This document shows positions 1 to 6,841 of a stretch of 11,659 nucleotides of DNA, piece by piece. Position 1 is the stretch's first letter. Each line of letters starts with the position of its first letter. The DNA lies in assembly GCA_024639035.1 (NCBI GenBank), contig JAHEJE010000050.1, positions 1-11,659 on the forward strand. Direction: 5' to 3'. The translations under genes and the position numbers were made by a program. Source of the stretch: Alphaproteobacteria bacterium. Its GTDB lineage: Bacteria; Pseudomonadota; Alphaproteobacteria; Rhizobiales; Aestuariivirgaceae. A model generated the notes under the pieces. The model worked only from the letters and a program-made list of their open reading frames with translations. It ran no database searches and was not told the origin of the DNA.

Positions 1-1285
1 GCACGCCGTCCAGGTCGTCGAGGACCAGTTCAAGTTCCTTGGGATAGATATTGTAGCCACCGGAAATGATCAGATCCTTGGAGCGTCCGACGATGTGGAC
101 ATAGCCGTCACCATCGATGAAACCGAGGTCGCCGGTGATGAAGAAGCCGTCCGGGCGCAGGTCTTCGGCGGTCTTTTCCGGCATTTGCCAATAGCCCTTG
201 AAGACGTTCGGCCCGCGAACCTCGATCATGCCGGTTTCACCATCGGCCAGCGGCGCGGCGGTTTCCTGGTCGGTGATGCGCAATTCGGTCCGGGGCAGGG
301 GCAGGCCGACGGTGCCGGCGCGGCGTTCGCCGTCGTAAGGGTTCGAGGTGTTCATGTTGGTCTCGGTCAGGCCGTAGCGCTCAAGGATGCAATGGCCGGT
401 GCGGGCTTCGAACGCGGCATGGGTTTCGGCGAGCAGCGGGGCGCTGCCGGAAACGAACAGGCGCATGTGGGCGACCAAATCGCGGGTGAGGCGGTCGTCG
501 TCGAGCAGACGGGTATAGAACGTCGGAACGCCCATCATGGCGGTGGCGCGGGGAAGGTTCGCTATCACCTGGTCGATATCGAAGCCGGGCAGGAAGATCA
601 TCGATCCGCCGGCGATCATGGTGATGTTGGTGGCAACGAACAGGCCGTGGGTATGGAAGATCGGCAGGGCATGCAGCAGCACGTCCGCGTCGGTGAACTG
701 CCAGTATTCGGCCAGTACCTGAGAGTTCGACAACAGGTTGCCGTGGGTCAGCATGGCGCCCTTGGAGCGGCCGGTGGTTCCCGAGGTGTAGAGGATGGCG
801 GCGAGATCGTCGCAGGTGCGGGCAACGTTTTCGTAGTGGGTGGGCGCGGTGAGGCCGGCGTCAAGCAATGATCCGGCGCTGGTTTCGTGGTCGCGCCAGA
901 CCCCGAAGGTTTCAATCCTCAACGCCCTGGCTGCTTCCAATCCGTCAAAGGCCTGCCGCCGCGCCGGGTCGCACAGGAACAGACGCGGTGTGGCGTCATC
1001 AAGGAAGTATGCCACCTCGGTCGGCGTGTAAGCGGTGTTGAGTGGCAGGAACACCGCGCCGGCGCGCACCGTTGCGAGGTACAGCATCAGCGCTTCGATA
1101 GATTTCGGCACCTGGGCGGCAACCCGGTCGCCCGGCTCGACGCCGAATTCGGTCAGCACGTTTGCCAGCCGTGCCGAAACATCGAGCACGTCCTGGTAGC
1201 TGTAGCATCGACCATCATCAAGCTCGGCAAACCGGCGTGAGGGCTCGATGTTGGCCACAAGGCCGTCAATCAGGACATTGGTCAT
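1..1285 (-). CDS. matB: Malonyl-CoA synthetase MatB (malonate-CoA ligase), C-terminus cut off by window edge
   Basis: An ANL-superfamily acyl-CoA synthetase that would activate malonate with ATP and CoA to malonyl-CoA in the cytosol. The 428 visible residues contain the adenylation motifs in order: the phosphate-binding loop YTSGTTGRSKG (about 166-176), LPIFHTHGL (208-215), VPTFYTRL (253-260), YGLTETN (304-310), TGDLGFIDGDGY (384-395) and the hinge GRSKDLIISGGYNIYP (400-415). The stretch around HTHGLFVATN, SGSAPLLAETH and TETNMNTSNPY matches rhizobial MatB nearly word for word as I remember it, which separates it from long-chain fatty acyl-CoA ligases. MatB is normally about 500 residues, so roughly 75 are missing beyond base 1, including the catalytic lysine of the C-terminal subdomain. 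The ATG at 1285 is used here. An in-frame TTG at 1291 has better spacing to the only Shine-Dalgarno-like AGAGG and would add two residues. It is transcribed away from the dpp operon. No malonyl-CoA decarboxylase or malonate transporter is visible; they may lie outside the window. Confidence 0.9.
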   Translation of the reverse strand, partial: MTNVLIDGLVANIEPSRRFAELDDGRCYSYQDVLDVSARLANVLTEFGVEPGDRVAAQVPKSIEALMLYLATVRAGAVFLPLNTAYTPTEVAYFLDDATPRLFLCDPARRQAFDGLEAARALRIETFGVWRDHETSAGSLLDAGLTAPTHYENVARTCDDLAAILYTSGTTGRSKGAMLTHGNLLSNSQVLAEYWQFTDADVLLHALPIFHTHGLFVATNITMIAGGSMIFLPGFDIDQVIANLPRATAMMGVPTFYTRLLDDDRLTRDLVAHMRLFVSGSAPLLAETHAAFEARTGHCILERYGLTETNMNTSNPYDGERRAGTVGLPLPRTELRITDQETAAPLADGETGMIEVRGPNVFKGYWQMPEKTAEDLRPDGFFITGDLGFIDGDGYVHIVGRSKDLIISGGYNIYPKELELVLDDLDGV

Positions 1286-1588
1286 TTGCAAAGCATGCCT
1301 CTTTGTTGCGGATGGGCCGGGGCCATCCGATGGTGTTATAAACGGCACGACTGGGAGGGACGGAAGATTCTTCCTGCCTGTGTGGAAATCCGAGGTGACG
1401 CGGCAGGGCCACGCTGTGAAATCGTGGGCCTCAGCAAAAAACGTGAAAATTTGCCTGTGTGGAATGAATGTTTCACTGTGTTTAATGCAGGTAAAATTTT
1501 CTCTATTGATTCATTTTGCACTCAAGAATAACGTCATCCTGGCAGTCGAGCCGGCAGCAATAGCCGATCGCCGCTGCCCGGGAGGATA
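1286..1588. promoter_or_regulatory. Divergent intergenic control region with direct and inverted repeats
   Basis: This 303-bp stretch separates matB (minus) from the regulator gene (plus) and carries no credible gene. Its right half is clearly richer in A+T than its surroundings. A 13-base direct repeat (TGCCTGTGTGGAA) occurs at 1375-1387 and 1452-1464. The word TGTG(G)AAAT, with small variations, appears near 1381, 1415, 1442 and 1458, and once inverted near 1470. An imperfect inverted repeat pairs 1445-1457 with 1488-1501. A small dyad, CAAAG/CTTTG, at 1289-1293 and 1301-1305 flanks the matB Shine-Dalgarno-like sequence. I infer that both promoters and operators for the neighbouring XRE-cupin regulator lie here. 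I could not pick a convincing -35/-10 pair for either direction. Confidence 0.5.
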
Positions 1589-2176
1589 ATGCTTGTAGGC
1601 CGAAAAATTCGTGAGCGGCGTAAGGAACTGAAACTGACCTTGCAGGAGTTGGCTGGGCGGACGACGCTGTCTGTCGGCTTTCTGTCGCAAGTTGAGAGAA
1701 ATCAGGCCACACCGTCGCTTTCGAGTGTCATCAACATCACGCAGGCCCTTGGGCTCAGCGTAAACGATCTGGTGCGGGCACCTGCCGGGGCCGGCAATGT
1801 GACGCGGGCCAGCGAGCGTGAAGACTTCCACGTTGCCGGCTTGGACGTCACTTACGCACGGCTGTCGGCCAGTTTCGAGGACCATCGGTTCAACGCGGTC
1901 GAGGTCATTCTGCCGGCCGGGTATGAGGCTGAAAGCCTGATCCACGACGGCGAAGAGTTCATCTACGTTCTGGAGGGCGAAATCTCGATGTCTCTGGACG
2001 GTGTCGAACACCATCTCGGGCCGGGTGACACGCTTCATTTCCCGTCCAGCATTCGTCATCGCTGGCACAATCCGACAGGCCGACAGGCGCGTTTGATCTG
2101 GGCCGGCAGCCTTGACCTGTTCGCAACCCACAAAACCGGCCGCCTGGAAGACATGATCATCAAGAAAGCAAGTTGA
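1589..2176 (+). CDS. XRE-family transcriptional regulator with C-terminal cupin domain
   Basis: A 195-residue two-domain regulator. Residues about 5-62 form an XRE/HTH_3 DNA-binding domain, with a helix-turn-helix covering LTLQELAGRTTLSVGFLSQVERNQATPS. Residues about 100-175 form a small beta-barrel cupin: the first motif contains H119, E123 and G130, and the second contains G147-D148, P152, H157 and N161. The cupin is expected to sense a small ligand or metal. Family members regulate uptake or catabolism of amino acids, polyamines and peptides. The gene lies 58 nt upstream of dppA on the same strand, so it is very likely the local regulator of the dpp operon and perhaps of divergent matB. 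Pseudomonas aeruginosa PsdR, an XRE-cupin repressor of dipeptide transport, is the nearest functional parallel I know; orthology is inferred from architecture and context only. The ATG is preceded by GGAGGA with an unusually short gap of 2 nt. No better start is visible in frame, and the HTH domain begins immediately after this ATG. Confidence 0.88.
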   Translation: MLVGRKIRERRKELKLTLQELAGRTTLSVGFLSQVERNQATPSLSSVINITQALGLSVNDLVRAPAGAGNVTRASEREDFHVAGLDVTYARLSASFEDHRFNAVEVILPAGYEAESLIHDGEEFIYVLEGEISMSLDGVEHHLGPGDTLHFPSSIRHRWHNPTGRQARLIWAGSLDLFATHKTGRLEDMIIKKAS

Positions 2177-2195
2177 AAAATTAATCTAAAACATA

Positions 2196-2219
2196 AAGTT
2201 GTGTAACTCTGTTAAACTT
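2196..2219. promoter_or_regulatory. Imperfect dyad in the AT-rich leader of dppA (candidate operator)
   Basis: The 58-nt gap before dppA is strikingly AT-rich. It contains nested half-sites: AAGTT (2196-2200) with AACTT (2215-2219), and TAAC (2204-2207) with GTTA (2211-2214) around TCT. The dyad is not perfectly symmetric because three extra bases sit on the left. It lies just upstream of the dppA ribosome-binding site. It could be an operator, or part of a dppA promoter that lets the transporter be expressed separately from the regulator. No good -35/-10 pair was identified. Confidence 0.3.
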
Positions 2220-2234
2220 GAAAGGGAACAGAAA

Positions 2235-3842
2235 ATGAAACTATCCAAGACACTTTTGGGAGCTTCTGTCGGAGCCTTGTTCGCCGCATCTATGCTGGCA
2301 ACCGGCGCCAGTGCAAAGACCCTGGTGCATTGTTCGGAAGGCTCGCCGGAGGGATTTGATGCCGCGCTTTACACCGCCGGCACGACCTTTGATGCCTCTT
2401 CGCGCCATATCTACAACAAGCTCGTCGAGTTCGAGCGCGGCACGACGACGATCGCCCCCGGCCTGGCGGAAAGCTGGACGGTGTCCGACGACGGGCTGGA
2501 GTACACCTTCAACCTGCGCAAGGGCGTGAAGTTCCACACCACTGACTTTTTCACCCCGACCCGCGATTTCAACGCCGACGACGTGGTGTTCTCGTTCAAC
2601 CGTCAGCTCAAGAAGGATCATCCCTGGAACCAGTACACCGCCGGTGCGGCCTGGGAGTATTTCGACGGCATGTCGATGCCCGACCTGCTCAAGGAAGTGG
2701 TCAAGGTCGATGATCACACGGTCAAGTTTGTCCTGAACCGTCCGGAAGCGCCGATGATCGCCAATCTTGGCATGGACTTTGCCTCTATTGTTTCCAAGGA
2801 ATATGCCGACAAGCTGGAAGCGGGCGGCAGCAAGGAAGACCTGAACCAGAAGCCGGTCGGCACCGGCCCGTTCAAGTTCGTCGCCTATCAGAAAGATGCC
2901 GTCATCCGTTACAAGGCGCATGACGATTACTGGGCCGGCCGGGCGATGATCGATGATCTGGTGTTTGCCATCACCACCGATGCATCGGTGCGCCACCAGC
3001 GCCTGAAGGCCGGCGAGTGTCACTTCAATCCGTACCCGAACCCGGCCGATCTGGAAGCGATTGCGTCCGATGCGGACCTGAAGCTGCCGCAGCAGGAAGG
3101 CCTGAACGTCGGTTACATGGCGTACAACACCAAGGTTGCGCCGTTCGACAACGCTTCGGTGCGCAAGGCGCTCAACATGGCGATCAACAAGAATGCCATT
3201 CTTGATGCGGTTTTCCAGGGCGCCGGCAAAGCGGCCAAGAACCCGATCCCGCCGACCATCTGGTCGTACAATGACGCCATAGAGGACGATCCGTACGATC
3301 CCGAAGCGGCCAAGAAGATGCTGGCCGACGCCGGCGTGACAGATCTTTCGATGAAGATCTGGGCGATGCCGGTGCAGCGTCCGTACAACCCGAACGCCCG
3401 GCGCATGGCCGAGCTGATCCAGTCCGACTTCGACAAGATCGGCGTCAAGGTCGAGATCGTCTCTTACGAGTGGGGCGAGTATCTCAAGCGCTCCAAGGCG
3501 GAAGACCGCGACGGTGCCGTGCTGCTCGGGTGGACCGGAGACAATGGCGATCCGGACAACTTCCTGGCCGTCTTGCTTGGTTGCGATGGCGTTGGCGGCG
3601 CGAACCGGGCCCAGTGGTGCAACAAGGAGTTCGAGGACCTGATCCAGAAGGCCAAGGTCGTGTCGGATGCAGCCGAGCGCACCAAGCTCTACGAAGAGGC
3701 GCAGGTCGTGTTCAAGCGTGAAGCCCCGTGGGCGACGATTGCCCATTCGGTGGTGTTCAAGGCGATGCGCAAGGAAGTCGAAGGCTACAAGATCGATCCG
3801 TTCGGTGGCCACAACTTCTATGGCGTCGACATCAAGGAATAA
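2235..3842 (+). CDS. dppA: Periplasmic dipeptide-binding protein DppA
   Basis: Solute-binding protein (SBP_bac_5 family) of the dipeptide ABC importer, 535 residues, the usual size for DppA. Residues 1-27 are a Sec signal peptide (MKLSK, a hydrophobic core, then ASA before Lys28). The sequence follows E. coli DppA through its length, for example HCSEGSPEGF, RKGVKF, NADDVVFSF, GTGPF, PYPNPAD, MPVQRPYNPNARRM, YEWGEYLKR and GWTGDNGDPDN. The residues that contact the peptide in E. coli are conserved: Arg382 (Arg355 in E. coli, binds the carboxylate), Trp413 (Trp386) and Asp436 (Asp408, binds the amino group). Two expected disulfide pairs are kept (Cys33/Cys262 and Cys450/Cys462). The start is the ATG at 2235, with AAGGGA 7 nt upstream. 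A TTG at 2199 would add twelve residues ahead of the signal peptide and is less likely. Dipeptides are the best ligand prediction; E. coli DppA also binds heme and aminolevulinate. Confidence 0.95.
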   Translation: MKLSKTLLGASVGALFAASMLATGASAKTLVHCSEGSPEGFDAALYTAGTTFDASSRHIYNKLVEFERGTTTIAPGLAESWTVSDDGLEYTFNLRKGVKFHTTDFFTPTRDFNADDVVFSFNRQLKKDHPWNQYTAGAAWEYFDGMSMPDLLKEVVKVDDHTVKFVLNRPEAPMIANLGMDFASIVSKEYADKLEAGGSKEDLNQKPVGTGPFKFVAYQKDAVIRYKAHDDYWAGRAMIDDLVFAITTDASVRHQRLKAGECHFNPYPNPADLEAIASDADLKLPQQEGLNVGYMAYNTKVAPFDNASVRKALNMAINKNAILDAVFQGAGKAAKNPIPPTIWSYNDAIEDDPYDPEAAKKMLADAGVTDLSMKIWAMPVQRPYNPNARRMAELIQSDFDKIGVKVEIVSYEWGEYLKRSKAEDRDGAVLLGWTGDNGDPDNFLAVLLGCDGVGGANRAQWCNKEFEDLIQKAKVVSDAAERTKLYEEAQVVFKREAPWATIAHSVVFKAMRKEVEGYKIDPFGGHNFYGVDIKE

Positions 3843-3851
3843 CGCGCGTTC

Positions 3852-3879
3852 GAGGCGCTCGGACCCGTCCGGGCGCCTC
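3852..3879 (+). promoter_or_regulatory. Stable hairpin between dppA and dppB
   Basis: Bases 3852-3863 pair with 3868-3879, giving a 12-bp stem (eleven Watson-Crick pairs and one G-U) with a four-base loop. It begins 9 nt after the dppA stop codon. No run of T follows, so it is not a standard intrinsic terminator. Hairpins placed after binding-protein genes commonly protect the upstream mRNA from 3' exonucleases or partly attenuate transcription, raising binding protein over membrane components. That role is inferred here. Confidence 0.6.
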
Positions 3880-3909
3880 TCATTCTTCTGATTGGGGTTG
3901 GGTCAGATC

Positions 3910-4923
3910 ATGATTGCATTTCTGCTGCGTCGTATCGGCTTGCTCATACCGACATTCATCGGTGTGACAATCGCCTCGTTTGGCTTCATCCGGCTGCTGC
4001 CGGGCGATCCGGTGCTGCTGATGGCCGGCGAACGCGGCCTGACGCCGGAGCGTCATGAAGCGCTGCTCAAGCAGTTCGGCTTCGACAGGCCGTTGTGGGA
4101 GCAGTTCCTCGACTACTTCTTTGCAATTTTTCAAGGCGATCTGGGCCAATCTCTGGTTACCAAGGAGCCGGTTTTCAGCGAGTTCCTGGCGCGCTTTCCC
4201 GCAACCATCGAATTGTCACTGTGCGCGATCATCTTTGCCGTCGCGCTTGGCATTCCGGCCGGCATGTTCGCAGCGGTCAAGCGCGGCTCGACCTATGACC
4301 ATTCGATCATGGGGACCGCTCTGGTCGGTTATTCGATGCCGATCTTCTGGTGGGGGCTTTTGCTGATCATCTTCTTTTCCGGGATCCTGAAATGGACGCC
4401 GGTGTCGGGCCGCATTTCGCTGATGTTCTTCTTTCCGCCGGTCACCGGCTTCATGCTGATCGATAGCCTGTTGTCGGGCCAGAAGGGCGCATTCACCTCC
4501 GCGGTGTCACATCTCATCCTGCCGACCGTCGTGCTCGGGACGATCCCGCTGGCGGTGATTGCCCGGCAGACGCGATCGGCGATGCTTGAGGTGCTGAGCG
4601 AGGATTATGTCCGCACCGCCAAGGCCAAGGGACTGGCGCCGGTGCGGGTGATCGGCGTTCATGCGTTGCGGAATGCGCTGATCCCGGTGATCACAACCAT
4701 CGGCCTTCAGGTCGGTGTGCTGCTGGCCGGCGCCATCCTGACCGAGACGATCTTTTCGTGGCCGGGGATCGGCAAATGGATGGTCGACTCGATCTTCCGC
4801 CGCGACTACCCGTCGGTGCAGGGCGGGCTGCTGCTGATCGCTGCAATCGTGATGATCGTCAACCTGATCGTCGATCTGATGTACGGTCTGATCAATCCGC
4901 GCATCCGGCATACGGGAGGCTAA
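3910..4923 (+). CDS. dppB: Dipeptide ABC transporter permease DppB
   Basis: Inner-membrane permease, 337 residues (E. coli DppB is of similar length), forming the channel with DppC. The N-terminus (MIAFLLRRIGLLIPTFIGVT) is the first membrane helix, followed by the family signature LLPGDPV and AGERGLTPERH in the periplasmic part. Further helices include the segment around IELSLCAIIFAVALGIPAG, YSMPIFWWGLLLIIFFS, the segment around LILPTVVLGTIPLAV and the C-terminal LLLIAAIVMIVNLIVDLMYG. The cytoplasmic coupling (EAA) loop is EDYVRTAKAKGLAPVRVIGVHALRNAL, which docks on the ATPases. The ATG at 3910 matches the E. coli start. A TTG at 3892 would add six residues and is less likely. The Shine-Dalgarno is weak, and the gene lies 67 nt after dppA across the 3852-3879 hairpin, consistent with lower translation than dppA. 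Two nucleotides separate its stop from dppC. Confidence 0.94.
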   Translation: MIAFLLRRIGLLIPTFIGVTIASFGFIRLLPGDPVLLMAGERGLTPERHEALLKQFGFDRPLWEQFLDYFFAIFQGDLGQSLVTKEPVFSEFLARFPATIELSLCAIIFAVALGIPAGMFAAVKRGSTYDHSIMGTALVGYSMPIFWWGLLLIIFFSGILKWTPVSGRISLMFFFPPVTGFMLIDSLLSGQKGAFTSAVSHLILPTVVLGTIPLAVIARQTRSAMLEVLSEDYVRTAKAKGLAPVRVIGVHALRNALIPVITTIGLQVGVLLAGAILTETIFSWPGIGKWMVDSIFRRDYPSVQGGLLLIAAIVMIVNLIVDLMYGLINPRIRHTGG

Positions 4924-4925
4924 CG

Positions 4926-5843
4926 ATGACCGACGAGACCTTGTCCAGCACCGACCAAGCCGATACCCGTCCGGGTGGTACCAAGGCGGTTCTTGCCGAG
5001 TTTTGGCACTATTTCAGCGAGAACCGAGGCGCGGTGATCGGCATGTGGTTCTTCATTGCCGTCATTCTGGTGGCAGTACTGGCCGATGTCATTGCGCCGC
5101 ACGGGCCGATCGAACAGTACCGCGATGCGCTGCTGGTGCCGCCGGTTTGGCAGGAGGGTGGCGACTGGCGCTTCATCCTCGGCACCGATGCGGTCGGACG
5201 CGATATGGCCTCGCGACTGATCTATGGCAGCCGGTTCTCGTTGTTCGTCGGCCTTATTGTCGTGGCGCTGTCACTGCTGGTGGGTGTTGTCGTCGGCCTT
5301 GTGTCAGGGTTCGTTGGCGGTGCCTTCGATACCATCGTGATGCGGATCATGGACATCATCCTGGCGTTCCCGAGCCTGCTGCTGGCGTTGGCGCTGGTGG
5401 CGATCCTGGGCCCGAGCCTGACCAACGCGATGATCGCCATCGCGGTGGTGCAGCAACCGCATTATGTACGGCTGACGCGGGCGGCGGTGATGGGTGAGCG
5501 CGGCAAGGACTATGTGACAGCGGCACGGATTGCCGGCGTCGGGCCGATCAGGGCGATGTTCTTCACCATCCTGCCGAACTGCATGGCACCGCTGATCGTG
5601 CAGGCGGCGCTGTCGTTTTCATCGGCCATTCTCGATGCCGCAGCGCTCGGCTTCCTTGGCATGGGCGCCCAGCCGCCGACGCCGGAGTGGGGCACCATGC
5701 TGGCCGAGGCCCGCGAGTTCATCCTGCGTGCCTGGTGGGTGGTGACGTTCCCCGGCCTGGCGATCCTGCTGACGGTGCTGGCGATCAACCTGATGGGGGA
5801 CGGTTTGCGCGATGCGCTCGATCCCAAGCTGAAGAGGTCGTGA
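4926..5843 (+). CDS. dppC: Dipeptide ABC transporter permease DppC
   Basis: Second inner-membrane permease, 305 residues, partner of DppB. A short cytoplasmic N-terminus leads to an EFWHYFSENRGAVIG segment and the first membrane helix (WFFIAVILVAVLADVIAP). A periplasmic loop follows with QYRDALLVPPVWQEGG, LGTDAVGRDMASRLIYGSR, then further helices (SLFVGLIVVALSLLVGVVVG, FPSLLLALALVAILGPSL). The coupling loop is RGKDYVTAARIAGVGPIRAMFF, and the C-terminus contains the highly conserved ALGFLGMGAQPPTPEWGTML and INLMGDGLRDALDPKLK. These features are typical of the N-terminal OppC-like and BPD_transp_1 families and specifically resemble E. coli DppC. The ATG at 4926 is preceded by GGGAGG with 6 nt spacing. 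The longer open frame extending left overlaps dppB and has no family resemblance. The stop codon overlaps the dppD start by one base (TGATG). Confidence 0.94.
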   Translation: MTDETLSSTDQADTRPGGTKAVLAEFWHYFSENRGAVIGMWFFIAVILVAVLADVIAPHGPIEQYRDALLVPPVWQEGGDWRFILGTDAVGRDMASRLIYGSRFSLFVGLIVVALSLLVGVVVGLVSGFVGGAFDTIVMRIMDIILAFPSLLLALALVAILGPSLTNAMIAIAVVQQPHYVRLTRAAVMGERGKDYVTAARIAGVGPIRAMFFTILPNCMAPLIVQAALSFSSAILDAAALGFLGMGAQPPTPEWGTMLAEAREFILRAWWVVTFPGLAILLTVLAINLMGDGLRDALDPKLKRS

Positions 5844-6841
5844 TGGCACTGCTTGAGATTGAAAATCTGACCGTTGAATTCGCCACTGCCGGCGGGCAGT
5901 TCCGGGCTGTCGACCGGCTGTCGCTGCAGGCAGATGCCGGCGACGTGCTGGCGATCGTCGGGGAGTCCGGTTCGGGCAAGTCCGTCGCCATGCTGGCGAT
6001 GATGGGGCTGCTGCCGTGGACGGCGACGGTGACCGCAGACCGGCTGCAGTTCGACGGCAAGGACCTGCTCACCATGTCGGCGGCCGGGCGGCGCAAGATT
6101 ATCGGCAAGGACATCTCGATGATCTTCCAGGAGCCAATGTCTAGCCTCAATCCCTGCTTCACTATCGGGTTCCAGCTCGGTGAGGCCATGAAGATCCATC
6201 TTGGTCTGTCGCGCGAGGCGCGCCGGTCGCGGGCCATCGAATTGCTCGATCTGGTCGGCATCCCGGCGCCGGAAAAGCGCATCGGGTCGTTTCCGCACCA
6301 GTTGTCCGGCGGCATGAACCAGCGGGTGATGATCGCGATAGCGATTGCCTGCAACCCGAAGCTGCTGGTCGCCGACGAACCGACCACGGCGCTCGACGTG
6401 ACAATCCAGGCGCAGATCCTCGAGTTGTTGCTCAAGCTGCAGCAGGAAACCGACATGGCGCTGATCCTGATCACCCACGACATGGGGGTGGTGGCGGAAA
6501 CGGCGCAACGGGTCAGTGTGCAATATGCCGGCCAGAAGGTCGAGGAACAGCCGGTCGCGTCGCTGTTCGACGATCCGCGGCACCCTTACACGGCGGCATT
6601 GCTGGCAGCGCTGCCGGAACGGGCGCACTCGCGCCAGCTGCCGTCGATCCCGGGTGTCGTGCCCGGTCAATTCGACCGGCCCGATGGCTGCCTGTTTGCA
6701 CCGCGCTGCACCTTCGCCACGAACCGGTGCCGCACCGAGCCGCCGGAACGGGCCAAGGGCGATACGACATCGGCGTTATGCTTCTACCCCTTGCGCAACG
6801 GTGTGCCGCAGGGTCATCCGGGCAAGGAGGCTGCGGAATGA
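5843..6841 (+). CDS. dppD: Dipeptide ABC transporter ATPase DppD
   Basis: Cytoplasmic ATPase, 332 residues, one of the two nucleotide-binding subunits that drive DppBC. It has the Walker A GESGSGKS (40-47), the Q-loop FQEPMSSLNP with Gln96, the ABC signature LSGGMNQ (154-160), the Walker B LLVADEP (174-180) with Glu179, and the switch His212. The C-terminal oligopeptide/dipeptide extension (about 240-330) contains four cysteines, Cys283, Cys289, Cys296 and Cys313. They match the spacing CX5CX6CX16C, which binds a [4Fe-4S] cluster in characterised Dpp/Opp ATPases. GMNQ in place of the more usual GQRQ/GMRQ signature is common in DppD. The start overlaps the last base of dppC, implying translational coupling. 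The longer frame to 5687 is an artefact overlapping dppC. Confidence 0.94.
   Translation: MALLEIENLTVEFATAGGQFRAVDRLSLQADAGDVLAIVGESGSGKSVAMLAMMGLLPWTATVTADRLQFDGKDLLTMSAAGRRKIIGKDISMIFQEPMSSLNPCFTIGFQLGEAMKIHLGLSREARRSRAIELLDLVGIPAPEKRIGSFPHQLSGGMNQRVMIAIAIACNPKLLVADEPTTALDVTIQAQILELLLKLQQETDMALILITHDMGVVAETAQRVSVQYAGQKVEEQPVASLFDDPRHPYTAALLAALPERAHSRQLPSIPGVVPGQFDRPDGCLFAPRCTFATNRCRTEPPERAKGDTTSALCFYPLRNGVPQGHPGKEAAE

Noticed and set aside
95..871. 258-codon plus-strand frame opposite matB
   Set aside because: Low-complexity Gly/Val/Arg composition, no start signal, and fully inside the strongly supported matB gene.
1471..1544. Sigma70 promoter for the regulator gene (for example TTTCAC or TTGCAC as -35)
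   Set aside because: No -10 box of reasonable quality falls 16-18 bases downstream of any candidate.
1511..2131. 206-codon minus-strand frame opposite the XRE-cupin gene
   Set aside because: No family resemblance; the sense strand has a clear HTH plus cupin protein with a Shine-Dalgarno.
2241..3812. 523-codon open frame on the minus strand opposite dppA
   Set aside because: It mirrors dppA through GC-biased third positions, has no recognisable domain, is rich in Arg/His/Val as antisense frames typically are, and dppA itself is unmistakable.
5510..6670. 386-codon minus-strand open frame across dppC/dppD
   Set aside because: Spans two clearly coding genes on the opposite strand and shows no family motif; a shadow of GC-rich coding sequence.
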